Below, in pieces: positions 51,148 to 59,799 of a stretch of DNA of 62,249 nt. A program made the translations under genes and the position numbers. The notes beneath the pieces were generated by a model. The model was not told the DNA's origin. It saw nothing but the letters and a program-made list of their open reading frames with translations, and made no database searches. The DNA is from an uncultured bacterium (lineage in GTDB: Bacteria; Krumholzibacteriota; Krumholzibacteriia; LZORAL124-64-63). The DNA is taken from positions 75,700 through 137,948 of the forward strand of contig CALMJK010000004.1 in the NCBI GenBank assembly GCA_937864225.1. Direction: 5' to 3'. Position 1 is the first letter of the stretch; each line of letters begins with the position of its first letter.

Positions 51148-52028
51148 TGTGGCGGCGCGCCGTCGCCGCCGGGGCGGCCGTGCTGACACTGGTCGGCGGG
51201 CCGATGTCGCCTTCGCCCTCTTGCGGTCAAATCCCCTGCCGCGATCCCCTGCCGTGGCTCGCGCTGGGCGACTCGCTCCGCGGGCCGGCCCTCGTGGTCG
51301 AGGCGGCCCGCAGCGAGGACGGGCGGACGGGCTGGACCGCGCGCTGCTTCAGGACAATGGGTCTGTTGCCGCGGGGAAGCGGGGGGCTGCTCTTCTTCCG
51401 CCTGCCGATCTGGGCGGTCGACACGGCGGATTCGAGCGTGATCGAGCGCTGGCCGGCGCTCATGCTGCCGGAGCAAACGGACTGGCCCGGCGAATCGCGC
51501 AGCGCCGGCGCCGGCAGCCCCGAGATAGGCTGGCTGGGACCGCTGCGGCTCCCGCTGCTTGGGCGCGCTCAAGCAGGCGTTGCGGCGGCGCTGCCGCTCG
51601 GGCGTGACGCGCTCTACCCCTTCGCTTCGACCAGCGCGTCGCTGCGTCTGCTGCTACGCCGTCCGTTCACGTTCGGCAAGAGATGCGAGCTCGGGTTGCT
51701 GGGCGGGGGTGTCGTCGCCCTCGGCGCCACTGGCGATCGTCTGGATGGCTCGGCCTATCCGAGCGGCGCTTCGGCAGCGATCGACATGACATGGCGTGGC
51801 CGGGATCGGCGCTCCTTGACGCTTCTGGCGCTGGGGGAATGGGGAGGCGGCGCGCGGATGATCGCGGCGGGTGTGGGCTGGCGTTTCCCGATGGGGGGCG
51901 GAACCGATCTCGCGCTTGGCCTGCGACACGTGCTAGGCGAAGCGGATGATCGACCCTATGCCGTAATGTTCACGGTGGGCATGACCATCGCCGATGGCCC
52001 TCGCGAGGCGGCCGGCGTGGCAAAATGA
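51147..52028 (+). CDS. Predicted outer-membrane or exported protein, unknown
   Basis: A 293-residue protein with a probable signal peptide (RRAVAAGAAVLTLVGGPMSP) and, later, alternating hydrophobic strands (ELGLLGGGVVALGAT, SLTLLALGEWGGGA, DLALGLRHVLGEA, YAVMFTVGMTI) typical of small beta-barrels. No family is recognised. The ATG at 51147 overlaps the previous stop by one base; GTG 51144 is an alternative. GAGGG lies six bases upstream. Confidence 0.6.
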   Translation: MWRRAVAAGAAVLTLVGGPMSPSPSCGQIPCRDPLPWLALGDSLRGPALVVEAARSEDGRTGWTARCFRTMGLLPRGSGGLLFFRLPIWAVDTADSSVIERWPALMLPEQTDWPGESRSAGAGSPEIGWLGPLRLPLLGRAQAGVAAALPLGRDALYPFASTSASLRLLLRRPFTFGKRCELGLLGGGVVALGATGDRLDGSAYPSGASAAIDMTWRGRDRRSLTLLALGEWGGGARMIAAGVGWRFPMGGGTDLALGLRHVLGEADDRPYAVMFTVGMTIADGPREAAGVAK

Positions 52029-52280
52029 CGCGAGGCCGCGGCCGACGGCTTTCCCGCGGCGGACTCCGCCGGAGTTGATCGGCGGTCCCTCCCGGCGCGG
52101 ATGCTTTCTCCTGATTCCCTTTCGTTGCCGGTGCCGCCGCCGCGGGGGCGTTTGCTCCCCGCGTGCCTGCCGTCGCACCCATCGCGCTTTGCGCTGGCAT
52201 GTCGCTTGCGGCCACGCACCTGCGGTGGCCGTCCGGGTATTGCATCTCGCGGCGAGCAGCGCAGACGGAAAGGGACCATC

Positions 52281-53423
52281 TTGGCCCGAGTTCTGGTGGT
52301 CGGCACCTCCGAGACGACGGATCGGATTCAATCGTGGCTGCTGCTGTGGGGTCACAGCGTGGTTCGCGTCGCCACGGAGTCCGCGTTTCTCGGCGCGGTG
52401 TCGGTGCGGCGCGTCGACGCCGCAGTTGTCGTGTGCGGCGGTGTGGGCCTGGGCGGGATCTGTCCGGCGTCGCTTCCGCTGCCGGTCGACGCCGCGCCGT
52501 TGATGCTCGTCGGCGGCAACGTCGTCGCCTGTCGTCGCAGCGATGAATTCCTCGAAGTCTTGCCGCGTCCCGGCCGTCGTGGACGACACCTTCGGCGCGC
52601 AGTGCGTAGCTGCGTGCAGAAGGCCGAGTTGGCTCGTCGTCATCTCGCCGAGGTGCAGATCTACCACGAGTACATCCAGTTTCTCGGCCACGAGACCCGC
52701 ACGCCCTTGACGTCGGCGCTGGCGGCGCTCGAGATTCTGGAGGGCGAGCTGGCCGATGGCACTGTCGCCGGCGCTCAGCGCAGCGGGTTCGCCAGGCTGG
52801 CTTCGCGCAACCTGAGGCGGCTGGGCCAGACCCTGGAGTGGACCGAGGACTATCTCACGGCGCGCACCTCGGCCGCCGCGCCGCGTTGGCGCGAGGGTCG
52901 GGCTGGCGATTTCATCACGCGCGCTACGGGTCTGGACACGCCCCGGCCCGAGGTCGCGCTGGTGTTCGAAGCCGGCGTGGAGGAGTTGCGCTTTCTCAGC
53001 GACGAGGCCCTCTTGCGACTGCTCCTGCGCCAAGTCATCCACGCGCTTCGCTATCACGTGCCAGGCACTCGGCTGACGTTGCGCATCTCCTCCGCCGGCG
53101 CGCACGCGGCGGGATGGGAAGCAGCTGGATCGAGCGAGGCGGCCGAGCTCGTGATCGCCCTGCACGCCGTCCCGCCGGAGGGCCAGAAGTCGCCCGGCCC
53201 GCTGGCGCGCGCCGGACTGACCGAACGCGGCGAAACGCCGGAACAGGAACTCGCGCGTCTGCTCCAATTCACAGTTTCGCGAGAGCTTCTGCAACTGTTT
53301 GGCGCGCGGCTCACCGTGCCGCCGCCCGGCAACGGGCCCGCGCTCCTGCTTGTGCTGCCCGTGACGCCGCCGGGAGCGCTGCCAACGCAGAGCTGCGAGC
53401 TCCGCGTGCCGGTCTGTGTCTGA
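52281..53423 (+). CDS. Degenerate receiver-histidine kinase protein
   Basis: A 380-residue soluble protein. Residues of about 1-100 have the pattern of a receiver domain, but the phospho-acceptor aspartate is missing (VDAAVVVCGG). A helical linker leads to a HisKA-like phospho-acceptor helix with H137 in YIQFLGHETRTPLTSAL. The ATPase region is weak: I see no clear N, G1 or G2 motif. It may act as a phosphotransfer or regulatory partner of the hybrid kinase that follows. The start is TTG after AAAGGGACCATC. No membrane segment is seen. Confidence 0.65.
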   Translation: MARVLVVGTSETTDRIQSWLLLWGHSVVRVATESAFLGAVSVRRVDAAVVVCGGVGLGGICPASLPLPVDAAPLMLVGGNVVACRRSDEFLEVLPRPGRRGRHLRRAVRSCVQKAELARRHLAEVQIYHEYIQFLGHETRTPLTSALAALEILEGELADGTVAGAQRSGFARLASRNLRRLGQTLEWTEDYLTARTSAAAPRWREGRAGDFITRATGLDTPRPEVALVFEAGVEELRFLSDEALLRLLLRQVIHALRYHVPGTRLTLRISSAGAHAAGWEAAGSSEAAELVIALHAVPPEGQKSPGPLARAGLTERGETPEQELARLLQFTVSRELLQLFGARLTVPPPGNGPALLLVLPVTPPGALPTQSCELRVPVCV

Positions 53424-53551
53424 CGGCCTCGGTCGGCGCGGCGCGCGGCGATCGGGCTGGACACGATTCCTTCGCGGATGCTAGCGTTTGCGCTGGGGAG
53501 CCGGTTCGTCGCTCGGATCGCGGCGAGGCGGTCGCTGCGCGGGGGAAGTCC

Positions 53552-55081
53552 ATGAACAGTGAGCCACGTTCCATTCTCGTCTGCGACGACAACGTAGACC
53601 ACCTCATGCTCGTCAAGCGCGCGCTGCAACGGCATGAGCCCGGTTTCCGGGTCACGACAGTCAGCACGGCCGCAGTCTGCTTGGAGCAGCTACAAAAGTC
53701 GCGCTTCGACGTGGTGTTGATCGATTACCTGCTGAGGGACATGAACGGCATCGACCTGATGCGCGAGATCAAGTCCCAGTATCCCGACATTCTCGCCGTC
53801 ATGATCACCGGCATGGGCAACGAAGACGTCGCGGTTCAGGCCATGAAGAGCGGAGCGGCCGACTACATCATAAAGTCGGCTGGCAGCTTCGCGGTCGTGC
53901 CCATGGTCGTCGAACGGGCGCTGGAAAGAAGAGTGCTGCTCGAGAGCAAGCGCTTGCTCGAAAGCCAGATCGACGAGTCGGCTCAGGCGGGCAGGCCCGG
54001 GCCGCTCGCGCTTGCCATGGCGCATGATCTGAATGAGCTCCTGGGCGCCATTCTCGGCAGGGCTCAGCTCATGCGAGAGCAAATCGCTCCCGATAATAGT
54101 GCGCCACTGGGCGTCATTGAAACCGCAGCGCGCGACGCGGCAGCCATCGTGAAACGGTTTCTTTCGTCCGGGGCTGGCCAGGGCATCGATGTTTCGCAGC
54201 CGCTGCGGCTGGCGAGCGCCGTGCGGGACTGCCTGGAGTTCACACGCGGGAGATGGGAGACGGCGGCCGCGGCGCACGGGATCACGTACCGGATCGAGGT
54301 CGCGATCGCCGAGGACCTGACAGTGGAGGTACCTGCCGCCGCGTTGCGCGAAGTCATCACGAATCTGATCGTGAACGCGCTGCAGGCGATGCCGGAGGGA
54401 GGCGCTTTGGTGCTGCGCGGTCGCGAGGAGGCTGGGGACGCGCAGCTCGTGATCCAGGACACCGGCGTCGGCATGTCCCCGCAACTGTTGTCGCGCCTGT
54501 TTGTTTCTCGCGTGGCCACGGAGAAGACCGAGGGCCACGGACTCGGGCTGGCGAACTGTCGGCTGCTGCTCGAACAGATGGGTGGGCGCATCAGCGTGGA
54601 GAGCGAACTGGACGTGGGCAGTTCCTTCACGGTCACGCTGCCCAGAGCCGCCGCCCCACCAGACCGGGCCGGGCACGGGGCGGGAAGCTCGGCGCCGACT
54701 GGTTTGCGGGTGCTCGTCGTGGATGACGAACCCCGCGTCGCCGGGCTCTTCGAGGACATTCTGCGCCTGGATGGACAGAGCGTGGAAGTCGCTTGCAGCG
54801 GCGAGGAGGCGATGAGCAAGTTCGAACCCGGGCACTGCGACGTCGTCTTTTGCGACCTGTCCCTGCCGGGCATGGGAGGTCTGGCGGTCGCGCGCGCGAT
54901 GAGGGCCATCGACCCCGCGGTCGCCATCGTGCTCGTGTCCGGGTGGAGCCGTGACGTTCTGGCTGACGACATCGACCATCAGGTTTTCGATCTTAGCGCG
55001 GAAAAGCCCCTCGATCTCGAACAGGTGCGCGACCTGATCGACCGGGCCGGCCGGCTCGCCACAGGGCGTCGAATTAGATAA
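53552..55081 (+). CDS. Hybrid histidine kinase: receiver-kinase-receiver
   Basis: A 509-residue soluble protein. First receiver: CDDN, acceptor D58 in VVLIDYLLRDMNG, and the switch lysine in DYIIKSA. HisKA-like helix: H158 in LAMAHDLNELLGAILGRAQL. ATPase: N-box EVITNLIVNALQAMPEGG, G1 DTGVGMS, G2 GHGLGLANC. Second receiver: VLVVDDEP, CDLSLPGMGG, EKPLDL. Such proteins integrate signals in phosphorelays. It follows the degenerate kinase by about 130 bases, so the two may act together. GGGGGAAG precedes the ATG. Confidence 0.85.
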   Translation: MNSEPRSILVCDDNVDHLMLVKRALQRHEPGFRVTTVSTAAVCLEQLQKSRFDVVLIDYLLRDMNGIDLMREIKSQYPDILAVMITGMGNEDVAVQAMKSGAADYIIKSAGSFAVVPMVVERALERRVLLESKRLLESQIDESAQAGRPGPLALAMAHDLNELLGAILGRAQLMREQIAPDNSAPLGVIETAARDAAAIVKRFLSSGAGQGIDVSQPLRLASAVRDCLEFTRGRWETAAAAHGITYRIEVAIAEDLTVEVPAAALREVITNLIVNALQAMPEGGALVLRGREEAGDAQLVIQDTGVGMSPQLLSRLFVSRVATEKTEGHGLGLANCRLLLEQMGGRISVESELDVGSSFTVTLPRAAAPPDRAGHGAGSSAPTGLRVLVVDDEPRVAGLFEDILRLDGQSVEVACSGEEAMSKFEPGHCDVVFCDLSLPGMGGLAVARAMRAIDPAVAIVLVSGWSRDVLADDIDHQVFDLSAEKPLDLEQVRDLIDRAGRLATGRRIR

Positions 55082-55117
55082 GTCATTCTATGACATATAT
55101 TTACGACTCGATATATT

Positions 55118-55207
55118 TTATCGGTTTTCTCGCTCGCCCGAAATTCCCACCCGCCGACTTGACGTTCGGCACGTGTTGAACTATTCCTAAAATACGATTA
55201 TCGGTTT
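55118..55207 (+). repeat. Direct 10-base repeat in Fur upstream region
   Basis: TTATCGGTTT occurs at 55118-55127 and again at 55198-55207, 80 bases apart. A second pair, ATATATTT at 55095-55102 and 55111-55118, lies just before. All sit in a 170-base AT-rich stretch that contrasts with the GC-rich surroundings and leads to fur. They could be operator sites for an iron regulator, but they do not match a textbook Fur box. Confidence 0.5.
55159..55187 (+). promoter_or_regulatory. Promoter for fur operon
   Basis: TTGACG (55159-55164), 17 bases, TATTCC (55182-55187). It lies between the two TTATCGGTTT repeats, as would suit regulated transcription. Confidence 0.45.
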
Positions 55208-55253
55208 CATGTTCACCTGCCGGGGCCCCGCCCCGGCCACCGGAGGTCGGCGG

Positions 55254-55751
55254 ATGACCGCGGAGAAGTCAAGGGAAGCCGAAGAGCAAATGGCCCGCGA
55301 CAAGGAAAAGGCCTTTCAGGAATTCATCCAGGCCAAGGGGTTGAAGACCACCAGGCAGCGGAACACGATCGTCAGCGTGTTCTTCGGCCTGCGAGGGCAC
55401 ATATCCGTGGAGGAGCTGCTGCGGGAGGTCAAGAAAGTGAACCCGCGGATCGGCTACGCGACGGTCTATCGCACCCTCCACCTGCTGGTGGAGAGCGGGC
55501 TTGTCGAGGAGCGGCGGTTCGGCGACGGCCTGGCTCGCTATGAGGGACGCTCCGAGGTCGAGCACCACGATCATATGATCTGCCTGCAGTGCGGCCAGAT
55601 TTTCGAATTCTACAACCCGCATCTCGAGGCCATGCAGGAAAAGCTGGCCCATGATCACAAGTTCAAGATCTACAGACACCGCCTGGAACTCTACGGGTCG
55701 TGCGAGGACTTCGATAGCTGCCAGCGCCGGCAGCGCAAGGCTGCCGATTAG
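55254..55751 (+). CDS. fur: Fur-family transcriptional regulator
   Basis: A 165-residue regulator of the Fur family. Winged-helix part: KGLKTTRQRNTIVSVFFGLR and RIGYATVYRTLHLLVESGLV. Metal part: HHDHMICLQCGQIFEFYNPHLE and the C-terminal pair CEDFDSC, which hold the structural zinc. Its start at 55254 follows GGAGG by seven bases; an ATG 15 codons earlier has no such site. Being upstream of feoB suggests that it senses iron. Zur or PerR roles are possible but less likely. Confidence 0.88.
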   Translation: MTAEKSREAEEQMARDKEKAFQEFIQAKGLKTTRQRNTIVSVFFGLRGHISVEELLREVKKVNPRIGYATVYRTLHLLVESGLVEERRFGDGLARYEGRSEVEHHDHMICLQCGQIFEFYNPHLEAMQEKLAHDHKFKIYRHRLELYGSCEDFDSCQRRQRKAAD

Positions 55752-55801
55752 TTCTGACCGGCCGGCCGGTGCCGGTCGGCCATGGGAGCGAGCTGCGCGC
55801 G

Positions 55802-57769
55802 ATGCATGTCGCGACCGACCGCGCCCCAGCCGCAATCCTGCTGCTGGTGGGCAACCCTAATGTCGGCAAGAGCGCACTGTTCGGTCATTTGACCGGGAAA
55901 TACGTCACTGTCTCCAACTACCCCGGCACGACCGTCGATCTGACCCGCGGGCGACACCGCCGTGGCGGCCGCGACTGCGAGATCGTCGACACGCCGGGCG
56001 TCTACTCGCTGCATCCTCATTCAGAGGACGAGCTGGTCACCCGCGATCTCCTGCTCAAGCACCCCGACGCGGCCATCGTCCTGGTACTCGACGCCAAGAA
56101 TCTGCAACGCGGCCTCCTGCTGGCGCAGCAATTGTGCGATCTCGGCGCGCCTTTCTGCGTGGCGCTCAACATGGTCGACGAGGCGCTCAGCCAGGGCATG
56201 CGCGTGGACGCCGCCAGGCTCGCCGAAGCGCTGGGCGTGCCCGTCGTGCCGACCGTGGCCACGTCCGGCCGCGGGGTGGATCAACTGGCCGATGCGATCG
56301 CGCAGGCCCGCCCCGGTCGTTTCCGGACGGAGTGGCGGCCCGAATTGGAGGGAGTTCTGCGTCAGGCCCACGCTCTCCTCGCCGCCGCCGCGGGGAGCCC
56401 GGTGCCGAGACTTCTGGCGCTCACCGCGCTGCAAGATCCAGAGGCGCTGCCGGCCGACCTGCGCCGGTCTCTGAACCCGGACGGCCTGGCGCTGCTGGAG
56501 ACGCTCGCGGCCCGTCTGCAAAGATCGGCGCAGACCTCGCTGAGCGTCGTCTTCACGACGGCGCGGCTGGCGCAGATCGGGGTCCTAGTCCAGCAGGTGC
56601 TGGTCCGGCCCGAGATGGAACGCGGGAGTCTTTCGCAGAGGCTGGGCGCTCTAGCCCTGCACCCCATCGGTGGCTTGGGCCTGGCGATCGCGGTGCTTTT
56701 CCTTGTCTATCTGTTCGTCGGCGTGCTCGGCGCAGGTGTTCTCGTCGATCTGCTGGAAAGGCGCCTGTTTGGCGGCGTGGTCAATCCGGCGCTGACCGGC
56801 GCCGCCGGCCGCCTGCTGCCGTGGCCGCCCCTCCGTGATTTTCTGGTGGGAGAGTATGGCCTGTTCACGATGGCGCTCACCTACAGCCTGGCCATCATCC
56901 TGCCAGTCGTGGGCGCGTTCTTCCTTGCCTTCGGCGTGCTCGAGGATTCGGGCTACATGCCGCGCTTGGCGGTCATGGCGAATCGCTTCTTCCGGCGACT
57001 GGGACTGCACGGCAAGGCCGTGCTGCCGATGATCCTCGGCCTGGGCTGCGACACCATGGCCACGCTGACCGCGCGCATCATGGAGACGCGCAAGGAGCGC
57101 ATCCTGGTCACGCTGCTGCTGGCCCTGGGCGTGCCCTGCTCCGCGCAGCTGGGCGTGATCCTGGGCATGCTGGGCGGAGTCTCCTTCGCGGGAGTTCTCA
57201 TCTGGCTGGGCGTGGTCACGGCGGTCATGGTCACGACCGGAGCGGTGGCGGCGCGCCTGATCCCCGGGGCGGGCACCGATTTCATCCTGGAACTGCCCCC
57301 GATGCGCCTGCCGGGGCTCAAGAACATCCTGGTCAAGACGGGAGCTCGCATAGAGTGGTATCTGAGGGAGGCGGTGCCGCTGTTCGTCCTGGGCACGGCT
57401 CTGCTGTTCGCGCTCGATCGCCTGTCCGTTCTCGAGATCGTGCGCGACGCCGCCGCTCCCGTCGTGCGGTCGCTGCTGGGTCTGCCGCCCCAGGCCGCGG
57501 ACGCCTTCCTGATCGGATTCCTGAGGCGGGATTACGGGGCCGCGGGGCTGTTCGAACTCGAGCGTCAGGGACAGATGGATGGGCGGCAGATCGTCGTGAG
57601 CCTCGTCGTCATCACGCTCTTCGTGCCTTGCATCGCCAATGTCTTTGTCATGATCAAAGAGCGCGGTCTGCGGACCGCGATGGCAATCGCCTCCATCGTG
57701 GTCCTCATTGCCTTGGTCACCGGCAGCGCCCTGAACTGGACGCTGCGCGCCACGGGGTTCGAGCCTTGA
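55802..57769 (+). CDS. feoB: Ferrous iron transporter FeoB
   Basis: FeoB imports Fe2+ across the inner membrane using a GTPase domain. The 655-residue protein has G1 GNPNVGKSALF near residue 18, G2 NYPGTT, G3 DTPGVYSL, G4 NMVD, then a helical spacer and about eight membrane helices with the gate motifs GCDTMATLTARIMETRKERI and VPCSAQLGV. The start at 55802 has GGAG about 11 bases upstream; GTG 55769 is an alternative. The gene lies between Fur and a Cys-rich gene, whose TTG start overlaps its stop (TTGA). Confidence 0.95.
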   Translation: MHVATDRAPAAILLLVGNPNVGKSALFGHLTGKYVTVSNYPGTTVDLTRGRHRRGGRDCEIVDTPGVYSLHPHSEDELVTRDLLLKHPDAAIVLVLDAKNLQRGLLLAQQLCDLGAPFCVALNMVDEALSQGMRVDAARLAEALGVPVVPTVATSGRGVDQLADAIAQARPGRFRTEWRPELEGVLRQAHALLAAAAGSPVPRLLALTALQDPEALPADLRRSLNPDGLALLETLAARLQRSAQTSLSVVFTTARLAQIGVLVQQVLVRPEMERGSLSQRLGALALHPIGGLGLAIAVLFLVYLFVGVLGAGVLVDLLERRLFGGVVNPALTGAAGRLLPWPPLRDFLVGEYGLFTMALTYSLAIILPVVGAFFLAFGVLEDSGYMPRLAVMANRFFRRLGLHGKAVLPMILGLGCDTMATLTARIMETRKERILVTLLLALGVPCSAQLGVILGMLGGVSFAGVLIWLGVVTAVMVTTGAVAARLIPGAGTDFILELPPMRLPGLKNILVKTGARIEWYLREAVPLFVLGTALLFALDRLSVLEIVRDAAAPVVRSLLGLPPQAADAFLIGFLRRDYGAAGLFELERQGQMDGRQIVVSLVVITLFVPCIANVFVMIKERGLRTAMAIASIVVLIALVTGSALNWTLRATGFEP

Positions 57770-57990
57770 CAGCCGCGCCCGACGCCGCCACCATCCAGTG
57801 CCCGCTGTGCGGTTATCGTTTTCCGCTCCGCCAGGCGGCTTGCCGCGCGCACTGCCCGCTGAACCGCAGCTGCCGGGTCATCTGTTGTCCGCACTGCCTG
57901 CTGAGCTTCGTACCTCCGCGAGCGCCGGAGGCGCCTCGGAAACCGGGAGGCTGGCGCCTGCCATGGACAGGAATCACCGCGAAGCGCTAG
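57766..57990 (+). CDS. Cysteine-rich mini-protein in the feo operon
   Basis: A 74-residue protein whose TTG start overlaps the FeoB stop (TTGA), so reinitiation is likely. It has eight cysteines at C12, C15, C26, C30, C36, C40, C41, C44 in a pattern of zinc-ribbon or Fe-S type (CPLCGYRF, AHCPLNRSC, CCPHC). I recall similar small proteins in feo clusters of other bacteria but cannot check. It may act as a FeoB partner, as FeoC does, by sensing iron or oxygen. Its end overlaps the next gene by 28 bases. Confidence 0.65.
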   Translation: MTAAPDAATIQCPLCGYRFPLRQAACRAHCPLNRSCRVICCPHCLLSFVPPRAPEAPRKPGGWRLPWTGITAKR

Positions 57991-58625
57991 AGGACCTGCT
58001 GGAAGCGGTCTGGCTGGCGCGGGAAGCCGAGAGCGAAGTCGACCTGGCCCGCTGTCGCCCGCCCCTGGGGGACGTGGACCACCAGGTGTTGATCGACCGG
58101 CTCCGCGAGGAGCGTCTGCTCGAGCGCGAGGACTCGCGCCTCACGCTCACGGTCGCCGGAGAGGCGGCGGCCGAACGGATCGTGCGCCGGCACCGACTCG
58201 CGGAGCGGCTCTACTCCGATCTGCTGCGGGCCGACGCCAGCGGCCAGCAGTCCTTCGCGTGCCAATTCGAGCACGTCCTGAACGAGGAGGTCGCGGAAGC
58301 CGTCTGCACGTTGCTGGGCCATCCACCGACCTGCCCGCACGGCCGGCGCATTCCGCCGGGAGACTGCTGCCGTCGGGCCGAGCGAGACATCCGCCCGGTC
58401 GTGCGACCCTTGATCGAATTTCCGCCCGGCGCCGTCGTGCGGATCGTGTTTCTGGCCCCGCGCTTCCACAACCGTTTCGATCGGCTCAGCAGTTTCGGCG
58501 TGATTCCCGGCGCCGTGGTGCGCCTCCACCAGAAGCAGCCGGTCTGCGTCCTGAAACTGGGAGCGACCGAGGTGGCGCTCGAACGTGATGTGGCGGGAGA
58601 GATCTATGCCGTGCCGTCGGAATGA
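57963..58625 (+). CDS. DtxR/MntR-like metalloregulator with FeoA domain
   Basis: A 220-residue protein. The N-terminal 65 residues are the DtxR-type winged helix; the middle holds the dimer and metal sites in CQFEHVLNEEVAEAVCTLLG followed by HPPTCPHGRRIPPGDCC. The last 75 residues are a FeoA/SH3 domain (FGVIPGAVVRLHQKQPV). Known DtxR-family repressors also carry FeoA-like domains, but here it may also serve as the FeoA of the transporter, since no separate feoA is seen. The ATG at 57963 overlaps the Cys-rich gene by 28 bases. Confidence 0.8.
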   Translation: MDRNHREALEDLLEAVWLAREAESEVDLARCRPPLGDVDHQVLIDRLREERLLEREDSRLTLTVAGEAAAERIVRRHRLAERLYSDLLRADASGQQSFACQFEHVLNEEVAEAVCTLLGHPPTCPHGRRIPPGDCCRRAERDIRPVVRPLIEFPPGAVVRIVFLAPRFHNRFDRLSSFGVIPGAVVRLHQKQPVCVLKLGATEVALERDVAGEIYAVPSE

Positions 58626-59799
58626 CTCGCCGCCGGCGGACGCCGGCTGGCTGCGCATCGAGGTCGATGCGTCCGCGTTGGAGCACAACATCCGCCTGTT
58701 CCGGTCGCTCGCTCCCCCGCCCACGCGACTGCTGGCCGTCGTCAAATCCGAGGGCTACGGTCACGGCCTGGTCCTCGCCGCGCGCGCCTTCCTGGCGGGG
58801 GGAGCGGACGTGCTGGGAGTGCACGGCGTGGCGGAGGCCGGCCGCCTGCGTTGCGCCGGCCTGGACGCGCCGATCCTGGTGCTTGGCCCGCTGACACGGG
58901 CGGGAGTCGAGCTCGCCAGGCGGCTCGGCGCCGAGATCACCGTCTCCTCGCTCGCGGGCGTCGCGGATGCCGCGGCCGTCTGCGCGGACGACACCGCGCC
59001 AGCGCTGGGCGTGCACTTGAAGGTCGAAACGGGCGTGAACCGCCAGGGGGTCGTCGAGGCCGAGCTGCCGGAGGTCCTGCGCGCCCTCGCCGGTGCGCGC
59101 GGCCTGCGACTCGTCGGCCTGAGCAGCCATTTCGCGGACATCGAGGACACGACCGATCACTCCTTTGCCCGCGCCCAGCAGGACCGCTTCGAAGCCTTCC
59201 GCGCGTCCCTGTCTGCGCAAGGACACGTCGACCTCTGCCACCACATGTCGTGCAGCGCCGCCGCCATCCTCTGGCCCCAGTCGCATCGCGCCCTGGTCCG
59301 CGTCGGCATCTCCGCCTATGGCCTTTGGCCCTCCCGCGAAAGCCGCATCTCGGCGCGGGCCGCCGGCCGCGGCGAGCTGCCCTTGCGTCCCGCCCTGACG
59401 TGGACCTGCGGCATTTCCCAGATCAAAAGCGTGCCCGCCGGCGAGACCGTGGGCTATGGACGGTCCTGGAAGGCGCCTCTGCCGAGCCGGATCGCCGTGT
59501 TGCCCGTCGGTTACGCCGACGGCTGGCCGCGCGCGCTTTCCAATCGCGCGCACGTGCTCGTGCGGGGCCAGCGCGCGCCGTTGCGCGGCCGGGTGTGCAT
59601 GAATCTATGCATGGCGGACGTGACCCACATCCCGGAGGCGCGCCCGGCAGACCGCGCCGTCCTGCTGGGCAGGCAGGGGGACGAGACCGTCACGGCCGAG
59701 ATGCTGGCCGAGTGGTTGGGGACCATCTCCTACGAGGTCCTGACCCTGCCGGGGTCGAGCTGGGAACGGGTCGCGACGCAGTGGGGGGAACCGGCATGA
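58606..59799 (+). CDS. alr: Alanine racemase
   Basis: Alr makes D-alanine for peptidoglycan. The 397-residue PLP enzyme has the Lys in LAVVKSEGYGHG (usually KADAYGHG), the catalytic Tyr region GETVGYGRSWKA, VGISAYGLWPS and VCMNLCMADVT. The ATG at 58606 is selected because GGGAG lies about six bases upstream; other ATGs 7 codons earlier overlap the DtxR-FeoA gene more. It overlaps the TerB-like gene by ATGA. It is at the end of the iron operon but has no obvious link with it. Confidence 0.92.
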   Translation: MPCRRNDSPPADAGWLRIEVDASALEHNIRLFRSLAPPPTRLLAVVKSEGYGHGLVLAARAFLAGGADVLGVHGVAEAGRLRCAGLDAPILVLGPLTRAGVELARRLGAEITVSSLAGVADAAAVCADDTAPALGVHLKVETGVNRQGVVEAELPEVLRALAGARGLRLVGLSSHFADIEDTTDHSFARAQQDRFEAFRASLSAQGHVDLCHHMSCSAAAILWPQSHRALVRVGISAYGLWPSRESRISARAAGRGELPLRPALTWTCGISQIKSVPAGETVGYGRSWKAPLPSRIAVLPVGYADGWPRALSNRAHVLVRGQRAPLRGRVCMNLCMADVTHIPEARPADRAVLLGRQGDETVTAEMLAEWLGTISYEVLTLPGSSWERVATQWGEPA

